Assembly: GCA_018969805.1 (NCBI GenBank)
Contig: JAGWXQ010000009.1
Coordinates: 1-15,806 of the forward strand
From: Paenibacillaceae bacterium
Lineage (GTDB): Bacteria > Bacillota > Bacilli > Paenibacillales > YIM-B00363
Direction: 5' to 3'
Length of the DNA: 15,806 bases
Under the pieces are notes generated by a model that was not told the origin of the DNA, made no database searches, and saw only the letters and a program-made list of their open reading frames with translations. This document shows, in pieces, positions 5,082 to 11,052 of the stretch. Position 1 is the stretch's first letter, and the number at the start of each line of letters is the position of its first letter. Both the position numbers and the translations under genes were made by a program.

Positions 5082-7043
5082 CTATCCCAAGGTAGGCTCC
5101 CGCTGGTGTGCGGAAAATAGCTCGGTCGTCTCGCCCGTATGTGTATCGCGAACGACGACGCTCCCGCTTTCGGTCATATCCACAACGTGTGCCATGCGTA
5201 CGCGATCGGGACAGCGCACTGCAATCGGACGGGTGTCCACGTACGCAAGCCATTGTGCACGCACATCGGAAAACAGCGTGTGTCCGTCTAGCGTGTGCGC
5301 GAGCGCTTGCAGCACCATCTCGCGCACGCGCTGCATGTGTGCGTCCCACGACCACGACGGAGGCATGACGTGCGTGAGCGTGCACAGCGGGATGTCCTGT
5401 GGTGCGTCGGTCATTTCGCCATTGATCCCGATGCCGATCACCCACGCTTTGTGCGACGACGTCGTCTCGCTCAAAATGCCACACAACTTCCGTCCGTGCA
5501 CGACGATGTCGTTTGGCCACTTGATGCGCACATCGACGTCGGTCACTTGGCGCAACGCGTGGCATACCGCGACGACGACTGCAGCCGCGCGCTGCCCCCA
5601 CGATGCATATGCATACGGTGGCCGCACGACGGCACTCATCCATAGCCCGCCATCGCGGGGCGCGTGCCACACTTTTCCTTGTGTGCCGTACGCGCGGTGC
5701 TGACCGCGTGCGACAAATACGGCGCGATCGGGACAGCGCACTGCTGCAGCTTTGGCGAGCGTCTGCGTGGAGTCGATGACATCGACATCGTACACCGTCC
5801 ATCCATGCACGTGCGTGCGCCGTGCGTGCCGCAGCACGGCTGTGGCGAGCAACGGTTCGCGGGCATGGACGATGTGCCCGTGCACGACATCTCTCTGCAA
5901 CTCCCGCACGCATTGTCCGACCCATGCGCCGGCACTGCCCATCGCCTCGACCAACACGCGTCCATCGATCGCGAGTGCTGTGGGCGATGTGATCGGCATG
6001 TGTGCCGTCCACTGCGTCAGTGCATCGAGCACCTCTGGACGCTCATTGCGCGCACGCAGCACGTCGATGCACGCTGTCGCTGCTCGGACACCGTACTTGA
6101 GCACCGCCTCACACCATGCGGTCTTGTCGTGCACAGTGTCCCCCATCGCACAGATCGCTGCCACAGCCCGTCTGCGCGCGTGTGACCAGCGCAGCGCATG
6201 CGCCAGTGCATCCACACCGCGCTGCGTCCATAGGACGCACGCCCAGCGTTGATCGATCGATGCGAGTGCGGTCAGCGATGGAATGTCTGAAGTCAGCGAT
6301 ATCGGCACTTTTGTGAACGCAAGCAAGCCACTCTGTGCGAGCAACGTCCATGCCCGCTGTGCGTGCGCACTGAGCACCATACGATCGAGCTCCGCACTGA
6401 CGCGCTCCATCGCAATCGCCCGCAAGCGGTGGCGCTGTGCCATCAGATCGTCCCACGTCGTCTGGTCGATATCGAGTGCGTATGCCGCTGCAAACCGGAT
6501 CGCACGCAGCATGCGCAGCGCATCTTCGGCAAACCGCACATGGGGCATCCCTACCGCACGAAGGATGCGGGCATGCGCATCCGCGAGCCCGCCGAACGGA
6601 TCGTATAGCGTCCCCTCCCGATCGATCGCCATCGCGTTCATCGTAAAGTCGCGGCGCGACAAATCCGCGTCGATGTGCCCTACAAACACGACGTGATCGG
6701 GTCTTCTTCCGTCCGTGTATTCCCCATCTGCGCGCATCGTCGTCACTTCGATCGCGGTGTCGGCGATGACCACCGTCACCGTGCCATGCTGCACGCCGGT
6801 CGGTACGGTACGGTCAAATAAAGCCATGACGTGCTCGGGTGTCGCATCGGTCGCCACATCGACGTCGTGCACGGGTTGTCCAAGCAACACGTCGCGCACA
6901 CAGCCTCCGACGACGTACGCACGATACGACGCTGCGTCCAGCGCATCCATGACGACAGCCACAGCATCGTGCAGCCGTGGGGGAATCGTGCACGCGATCG
7001 TCTCGCCTTCTCGCGTGCGCACAGTGTGCAAACGAAACCCCAC
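5082..7043 (-). CDS. cca-birA: Fused CCA-adding tRNA nucleotidyltransferase - biotin protein ligase
   Basis: 653 aa, two enzymes in one frame. Residues about 20-405 are a class II CCA-adding enzyme that builds the tRNA 3' CCA end. It shows YVVGGCVRDVLLG (43-55), the metal-binding HDVDVATD (Asp60 and Asp62), RRDFTMNAMA (130-139), EDALRMLRAIRFAA (173-186) and a C-terminal region ending GAWVGQCVRELQRDVVHG as in Bacillus Cca. Residues about 415-653 are a BirA catalytic domain that makes biotinyl-AMP and biotinylates carboxyl-carrier proteins: DSTQT (424-428), IKWPNDI (507-513), GRKLCGILSE (517-526) and GIGIN (537-541). The N-terminal winged-helix repressor domain of B. subtilis BirA is absent. 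The loop normally GRGRxGR reads AYGTQGK. Start: GTG at 7043 with AAAGGAG 6 nt upstream, 1 nt after the bshA stop. In Bacillus, cca and birA are adjacent separate genes. Confidence 0.93.
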   Translation of the reverse strand: MGFRLHTVRTREGETIACTIPPRLHDAVAVVMDALDAASYRAYVVGGCVRDVLLGQPVHDVDVATDATPEHVMALFDRTVPTGVQHGTVTVVIADTAIEVTTMRADGEYTDGRRPDHVVFVGHIDADLSRRDFTMNAMAIDREGTLYDPFGGLADAHARILRAVGMPHVRFAEDALRMLRAIRFAAAYALDIDQTTWDDLMAQRHRLRAIAMERVSAELDRMVLSAHAQRAWTLLAQSGLLAFTKVPISLTSDIPSLTALASIDQRWACVLWTQRGVDALAHALRWSHARRRAVAAICAMGDTVHDKTAWCEAVLKYGVRAATACIDVLRARNERPEVLDALTQWTAHMPITSPTALAIDGRVLVEAMGSAGAWVGQCVRELQRDVVHGHIVHAREPLLATAVLRHARRTHVHGWTVYDVDVIDSTQTLAKAAAVRCPDRAVFVARGQHRAYGTQGKVWHAPRDGGLWMSAVVRPPYAYASWGQRAAAVVVAVCHALRQVTDVDVRIKWPNDIVVHGRKLCGILSETTSSHKAWVIGIGINGEMTDAPQDIPLCTLTHVMPPSWSWDAHMQRVREMVLQALAHTLDGHTLFSDVRAQWLAYVDTRPIAVRCPDRVRMAHVVDMTESGSVVVRDTHTGETTELFSAHQREPTLG

Positions 7044-7044
7044 G

Positions 7045-8178
7045 TTATGCTCCTTTCGCACAGACAGACGCATACACCGCTTCGTACGCATCGACTTGCG
7101 CAGCACCGCCAAACACCGCCCGTGCACGGGCAATACCGGCTTCACGAAACGCAGCGTGCAACGGGGCATCGCGCAGCAGCACCAATACGGCATCCACAAA
7201 CGCGTCGACATCTCCGACTGGCCGCAAAAATCCAGTCACACCATCGAGAACGACTTCAGGCAACCCCCCAATGTCGGATGCGACGGTCGGCACACCACAC
7301 GCCATTGCCTCCAAAGCGACAAGCCCAAAGCTTTCCATCTCAGACGGCAACAACATCACGTCCGCTATGGAAATAAGATCTGCCACTTCGTTTTGTTTCC
7401 CAACAAACAGCACGTCGGCTTCGACACCGCGTGCGCGTACGAGACATTCAATGCGATTGAGCTCCGGTCCTTCACCCGCCAGCAACAACTTTGCGGGCAT
7501 CGCTTGCCGTACACGGGCAAACGTTTCAACAACATCGTGGACGCGCTTAATCGCCCGAAAATTGGATACGTGCAGCAAGATCGGTTGCCCATCAGGGGCG
7601 ATACGTGCGCGCAACAACGGACACCGTCGTGGATAAAATACGGTCGTATCGACAAAATTGACAATACGGTGGATGGACTTTTTTGGTGCGAGCTGTTCCA
7701 TCGTCTGATCAATCAAATGCTGCGACACCGCCGTCACCGCATCGCTTTGCTCGATGCCGAGTCGGATGACGTCCGCCAATCCTTCATCGATCGCAAGGAG
7801 GCTGATGTCTGTCCCGTGCAGCGTCGTGACGATCGGCAGTGCCCCACCACACATCGTCTTCGCCAAAAAAGCACACAATGCATGCGGGAACGCATAATGC
7901 ACGTGCAGCACATCGAGGCAATACCGCTTCGCAACTTGCGCCATTTTTGCCGCCATCAACAAATCATACGGCGTATAGCGAAACGTATCGTACATGACCG
8001 GGTGTACTTCGTGCACCATCATACAAGGATCAAACGTTTGTAAACGAAACGGCACTTCATGGGCGATCACATGCACCGTATGTCCGCGCTGCACGAGTGC
8101 TTTGCCAAGCTCAATCGCTACGACACCCGAACCCCCCACCGACGGAAAACAACTCACACCGATACGCAGACGACGCAT
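7045..8178 (-). CDS. bshA: N-acetyl-alpha-D-glucosaminyl L-malate synthase BshA (bacillithiol step 1)
   Basis: 377-aa GT-B fold, family 4 glycosyltransferase that transfers GlcNAc from UDP-GlcNAc to L-malate, the first step of bacillithiol synthesis in the cytoplasm. The N-terminus RIGVSCFPSVGGSGVVAIEL has the glycine-rich acceptor-site loop of BshA. HYAFPHALCAFLAK (94-107) and TTLHGTDI (118-125) match B. subtilis BshA. The C-terminal domain has LLHVSNFRAIKRVHDV (201-216), AGEGPEL and the EX7E nucleotide-sugar motif SEMESFGLVALEAMACG with Glu282 and Glu290. The length equals that of the Bacillus enzyme. Start: ATG at 8178 with AAGGAGG 7-8 nt upstream. Spacing is 12 nt from bshB1 and 1 nt to cca-birA, so the three are cotranscribed. 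Confidence 0.97.
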   Translation of the reverse strand: MRRLRIGVSCFPSVGGSGVVAIELGKALVQRGHTVHVIAHEVPFRLQTFDPCMMVHEVHPVMYDTFRYTPYDLLMAAKMAQVAKRYCLDVLHVHYAFPHALCAFLAKTMCGGALPIVTTLHGTDISLLAIDEGLADVIRLGIEQSDAVTAVSQHLIDQTMEQLAPKKSIHRIVNFVDTTVFYPRRCPLLRARIAPDGQPILLHVSNFRAIKRVHDVVETFARVRQAMPAKLLLAGEGPELNRIECLVRARGVEADVLFVGKQNEVADLISIADVMLLPSEMESFGLVALEAMACGVPTVASDIGGLPEVVLDGVTGFLRPVGDVDAFVDAVLVLLRDAPLHAAFREAGIARARAVFGGAAQVDAYEAVYASVCAKGA

Positions 8179-8190
8179 ATCGCCCCTCCT

Positions 8191-8904
8191 TCATAACGTT
8201 TGTAGTACAAGAGGTGTGTGCAGAACAAACCCTTCGGCGTACGCGCAACGAATGGACGCACCGAGCCATGCATCCCGATGGGCGATGCGTTCGACAAACC
8301 CTTCATTGAGCCGCGTCGCCACCGCACCGCGAAACGACGCATCAAACTGCGAGGCATACGCACGGAGTGCATGGCTTTTTTTTTCGTATACATCGGATAC
8401 GTCACAAAGAACAGTCGGCGTACCGAGCTCATGCATAAAGTACGCATAATGCCGCGCCACCGTCCATGGGGCATGGCCGGTCTCGATGCGCATCAGCGCC
8501 GCATCAAACACCGCATGCGCGACGAGCTGCGCACACGCGACGTGGTCTGGATGGCGATCGCGCGCGACTGGCGCACATACGACTTGTGGCCGCCACGCCC
8601 GAATGACGTGTACGAGCGCGCGCACGTGTTCGGTGTTCTGCGCATCCAGCCCACGGTCTGGCAAATCCAGATTTTCGCGCACATGCACACCGAGCCGCGC
8701 TGCTGCCTCAGCCGCTTCGCGCATGCGTGTGTGCACATCCCCATTTGTGGACAGCGCAGCCTTCGTCACGTCGCATATCCCGACGCGTTTCCCTTGCGCA
8801 GTCAGCAATGCGATCGTCGCACCCATCCCGATCTCCGCATCGTCCGGATGCGCCCCGACGACGAGCACATCAAGCGCGCGGCATGCCCCATCTTCGTATC
8901 CCAA
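8191..8904 (-). CDS. bshB1: Bacillithiol biosynthesis deacetylase BshB1
   Basis: 237-aa zinc-dependent LmbE-like deacetylase that converts GlcNAc-malate to GlcN-malate, the second step of bacillithiol synthesis. The zinc site is seen in VVGAHPDDAEIGMG (16-28; His19, Asp22) and RDRHPDHVACA (115-125; His118, His121). ICDVTKAALSTNG, LPDRGLD and the end region AYAEGF follow the Bacillus protein. Start: TTG at 8904-8902 is chosen because AGGGGGAG lies just upstream and the length then matches the 236-aa B. subtilis enzyme. No ATG is available in frame nearby. The same frame stays open for 68 further codons upstream (to a GTG at 9108), so a longer protein cannot be excluded. BshC, the last bacillithiol enzyme, is not in this window. 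Confidence 0.93.
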   Translation of the reverse strand: MGYEDGACRALDVLVVGAHPDDAEIGMGATIALLTAQGKRVGICDVTKAALSTNGDVHTRMREAAEAAARLGVHVRENLDLPDRGLDAQNTEHVRALVHVIRAWRPQVVCAPVARDRHPDHVACAQLVAHAVFDAALMRIETGHAPWTVARHYAYFMHELGTPTVLCDVSDVYEKKSHALRAYASQFDASFRGAVATRLNEGFVERIAHRDAWLGASIRCAYAEGFVLHTPLVLQTL

Positions 8905-8942
8905 TATGCTCCCCCTCTTTTGTCGTATGTACCCAGGAACCG

Positions 8943-9164
8943 TTACCCGAGCGCACGATTGAGAAACGTTCCTGGCACACACGATGACCCATGGTGAATC
9001 GTCCGATACATCGATCGCGCATCCGATGCACTCGACACACGGCGCGAAAAATTCCGCGGGTGCATCGCTTGAATCGTAATCCGTACTTGTGGCGATCGCT
9101 GTGCACACACCGCGATCCTTGTCCCATCCGTCTGCGATGCCCTATGGAGCGGTGTCGGAATCAT
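8943..9164 (-). CDS. Small ORF with strong ribosome-binding site, unrecognised; possibly a leader peptide or decayed gene
   Basis: 73 codons from the ATG at 9164, with TGAGGAGGGG ending 6 nt upstream, one of the best Shine-Dalgarno sequences in the window. The first half (TRIAVCAQRSPQVRITIQ) looks coding. The second half is Arg/Ser-rich like a shadow frame. From about 9110 downward the -1 frame instead looks coding (EFFAPCVECIGCAIDV, SDDSPWVIVCARNV) and runs without a stop into bshB1. A third frame ending at 8870 reads FSIVRSGNGSWVHTTKEGE. Options are a short leader ORF, a frameshifted remnant of a small gene between mgsA and bshB1, or a sequencing indel. I do not recognise any family. Confidence 0.35.
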   Translation of the reverse strand: MIPTPLHRASQTDGTRIAVCAQRSPQVRITIQAMHPRNFSRRVSSASDARSMYRTIHHGSSCVPGTFLNRALG

Positions 9165-9181
9165 CGGTGTCCCCTCCTCAA

Positions 9182-9214
9182 ATAATCACAGTATTATGAT
9201 CGTACATCGTGTAC
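9182..9214. promoter_or_regulatory. Two inverted repeats downstream of the bshB1 promoter (possible operator)
   Basis: GTACA-TCG-TGTAC at 9202-9214 and ATAAT-CACAGT-ATTAT at 9182-9197 are perfect 5-bp dyads. They lie in the predicted 5' leader, about 10-45 nt after the predicted start and before the GAGGAGGGG ribosome-binding site. They could be a repressor site or a small RNA structure. The regulator is unknown. Confidence 0.3.
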
Positions 9215-9231
9215 TAAATCTATATATCATA

Positions 9232-9260
9232 ACTATAAATGATGCGCCCCATAAAATCAA
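9232..9260 (-). promoter_or_regulatory. Predicted internal promoter upstream of bshB1
   Basis: On the minus strand -35 TTGATT (9260-9255), 17-bp spacer, -10 TATAGT (9237-9232; 5 of 6 consensus). The predicted start is near 9225, giving a leader of about 60 nt to the ATG at 9164. The stretch 9180-9275 is markedly more A+T-rich than the coding DNA on both sides. It would let bshB1-bshA-cca-birA be expressed apart from dapB-mgsA. Confidence 0.5.
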
Positions 9261-9293
9261 TAACAATATACGCGCGCGTCAAGCCCGTACCGA

Positions 9294-9713
9294 CTACTGC
9301 AACGCGTCATATCCGAGCGTCTGCCCTTTTTGCCATACGGGCACGTCCGCATCGATCGCACGGATGAGGCACTCTGCCGTCCCAAGATTTGTCGCCAGTG
9401 GCACTCCGTACACATCGCACAAGCGCAGCAGTGCGATAATGTCCGGCTCGTGTGGTTGCGCCATGAGCGGATCGCGAAAAAACAACACCACATCGAGCCC
9501 TTCAGAACAAATCATCGCACCGATTTGTTGATCGCCCCCGAGTGGCCCCGAACGCAATCGCTGGATGGGCAGCTGCGTCGCTTCCATAACGCGCGCACCC
9601 GTCGTCCCCGTAGCATACAGCGTATGCCGTGCAAAAATATGCACATACGCCAGCACAAAATTGACGAGCTCGTCCTTTTTTTTGTCGTGGGCAATCAATG
9701 CAATGCGCATCAT
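9294..9713 (-). CDS. mgsA: Methylglyoxal synthase
   Basis: 139-aa enzyme converting dihydroxyacetone phosphate to methylglyoxal plus phosphate, a bypass of lower glycolysis when phosphate is limiting. The start MMRIALIAHDKKKDELVNFV and the motifs YATGTTGARV (33-42), SGPLGGDQQIGA (55-66) and FFRDPLMAQPHEPDI (78-92) are diagnostic. Asp61, Asp81, His88 and Asp91 occupy the catalytic and phosphate-site region, and His9 matches the N-terminal conserved His. Start: ATG at 9713, with AAGGA 7 nt upstream, overlaps the dapB TGA as ATGA; the adjacent ATG at 9710 is the alternative. The ATGA junction means translational coupling to dapB. Its product is toxic and is detoxified through bacillithiol in Bacilli, fitting the bsh genes next door. 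Confidence 0.97.
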   Translation of the reverse strand: MMRIALIAHDKKKDELVNFVLAYVHIFARHTLYATGTTGARVMEATQLPIQRLRSGPLGGDQQIGAMICSEGLDVVLFFRDPLMAQPHEPDIIALLRLCDVYGVPLATNLGTAECLIRAIDADVPVWQKGQTLGYDALQ

Positions 9714-10540
9714 CTTCCCTTCCTTTCGTCTGGCGGTGCATCCCAATCGATGCACTGCTCAAAGCCGTATACGACACCGACACGCTGCGGGATGTGGCGA
9801 ATCGCCAGCGCAACACCCGGCATGTACGCTGCGCGGTCGTACGAATCGTGGCGAATGCGCAAGCTCTCCCCTGGTGCTCCAAAAAGGACTTCCTGCTGCG
9901 CAAAAATGCCCGGCAACCGTACGCTGTGCACGCGCATGCCGTCGATGTCCGCTCCGCGCGCGCCCGCAAGATGCTCGGCTTCGAGCGGATGGCCTTGCTT
10001 GCGCACGGCACGCACGTCCCGAATCATGCGCGCCGTCTTCAGTGCCGTCCCAGACGGGGCGTCGCGCTTTTGGTCTCCGTGCGCCTCAATAATTTCAATG
10101 TGTGGAAACCATCTTGCCGCTTCCCGCGCACAGCGCATCATGATGAGGACACCGAGCGAGAAATTCGGTGCGATCAAACAACCGACGTTGCGCTCCCGCG
10201 CCATCGTGTCCAGCGCGTGCATATGTTCTTCGCTGAGCCCCGTCGTCCCAACGACCGCATGCACCCCATGCTGCAACGCAATGGCTGCGTGCGCCTGCGC
10301 AACGTCTGGTATCGTAAAATCAACGAGCACATCGGCCGTCGTCCGCCACAACGCCCGCTCAAGCACCGCCTCGACACATACGCCACACGGCGACAACCCG
10401 ACAAGCACACCCGCATCGACCCCGCCGTGCGATGGCGACACCGCACATGCTAGGGTAAAATCCGGCTCACCAAGCACCATTTTGACGACTTCGCGCCCCA
10501 TGCGTCCACCCGCGCCAGCGACCGCCACCCGAATCCCCAT
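9710..10540 (-). CDS. dapB: 4-hydroxy-tetrahydrodipicolinate reductase
   Basis: 276 aa, NAD(P)H-dependent reductase of the diaminopimelate/lysine pathway. The N-terminal Rossmann domain has VAVAGAGGRMGRE (5-17). VLVDFTIP (71-78), AVVGTTGL (95-102) and APNFSLGVLIM (124-134) follow. The substrate site is EAHGDQKRDAPSGTAL (152-167) with catalytic His154 and Lys158. The residue after the catalytic His is Gly155, where most relatives have a second His. Start: ATG at 10540, 8 nt after GGAGG; the tandem ATG at 10543 is equally in frame. Slightly longer than B. subtilis DapB (267 aa), with the extra residues at the C-terminus (DAPPDERKGR). It overlaps mgsA by 4 nt. Confidence 0.97.
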   Translation of the reverse strand: MGIRVAVAGAGGRMGREVVKMVLGEPDFTLACAVSPSHGGVDAGVLVGLSPCGVCVEAVLERALWRTTADVLVDFTIPDVAQAHAAIALQHGVHAVVGTTGLSEEHMHALDTMARERNVGCLIAPNFSLGVLIMMRCAREAARWFPHIEIIEAHGDQKRDAPSGTALKTARMIRDVRAVRKQGHPLEAEHLAGARGADIDGMRVHSVRLPGIFAQQEVLFGAPGESLRIRHDSYDRAAYMPGVALAIRHIPQRVGVVYGFEQCIDWDAPPDERKGR

Positions 10541-10662
10541 CATCGTCCCCTCCACTGTACGCCACCGGATACGAATCAATCCATCGATGCGTTTCACAAA
10601 AACGCTTTATGCGATCATGCAAAAAACAACCCACTCGATCTATGTGTTCCATAGGGAATGAC
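10541..10662. other. Spacer between ypjD and dapB
   Basis: 122 bp without a gene. The minus strand has CTATG-GAACA-CATAG soon after the ypjD stop, then a T6 run about 15 nt later, and a GCGTTT-TTGTG-AAACGC hairpin before the dapB ribosome-binding site. Neither is a convincing terminator. I see no clear promoter, so transcription probably continues from ypjD. Confidence 0.35.
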
Positions 10663-10986
10663 TTACCGATCGTTGCGCGGCCAACGGTGCGCATCGCGCG
10701 TGCGAAACTTATTCATCGCCTGATCAAAGGCGTGCTCAAGATCAATCCCGAGCGCGTTGGCAAAACAAACGACGACAAACAACACGTCTGCCAACTCCAT
10801 CGCAATCGAACCTGGGGGCTCGTCCGCACGCTTCGGTTTTTGCCCAAACGCGTCATTGACTTCCCGCGCAAGCTCACCGACTTCTTCCGTCAAGCGCGCC
10901 AACATGACGAGTGGCGTAAAATATCCATCTTTATACTGCGCAATGAGCGCATCGACTTCCCGCTGCACGTCGCATATCGTTTTCAT
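10663..10986 (-). CDS. ypjD: MazG-like nucleotide pyrophosphohydrolase YpjD
   Basis: 107-aa all-alpha NTP pyrophosphohydrolase of the MazG/dUTPase-like group, probably hydrolysing (d)NTPs to monophosphates. The exact substrate is unknown. The metal-binding motifs are ARLTEEVGELAREV (Glu34, Glu35, Glu38) and AMELADVLFVV (Glu64, Asp67). KDGYFTPLVMLARLTEE and KFRTRDAHRW match B. subtilis YpjD, which is also followed by dapB. Start: ATG at 10986, with GGTGAG upstream, aligns with the Bacillus start. An in-frame ATG at 10998 or GTG at 11019 would add 4 or 11 residues. It lies 66 nt after dnaE. Confidence 0.93.
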   Translation of the reverse strand: MKTICDVQREVDALIAQYKDGYFTPLVMLARLTEEVGELAREVNDAFGQKPKRADEPPGSIAMELADVLFVVVCFANALGIDLEHAFDQAMNKFRTRDAHRWPRNDR

Positions 10987-11052
10987 CTGCTCACCCATTC
11001 CACACGATATTTCCCCCACGTATCGTACCGAACGCGCCCACCCATTGCAACA

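Noticed and set aside
5790..5840. Separate internal start for a stand-alone BirA
   Set aside because: GTG codons exist near the domain junction, but the only purine-rich stretch (GGATGG) is too close to them. I see no convincing Shine-Dalgarno, so a true fusion is the simpler reading.
6715..8043. 442-codon plus-strand open frame across cca-birA and bshA
   Set aside because: Antisense shadow of two strongly recognised genes, with an Arg/His/Thr-rich composition and no start signals. The similar long plus-strand frames at 9330-10661, 11656-12996 and 13033-14253 are rejected for the same reason.
9202..9214. GTACA-TCG-TGTAC as a known regulator box
   Set aside because: It does not match an operator I can name with confidence, so it is reported only as an inverted repeat.
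10986..11019. Longer YpjD starting at the GTG at 11019
   Set aside because: No Shine-Dalgarno precedes the GTG, and the added residues are not in the B. subtilis protein.
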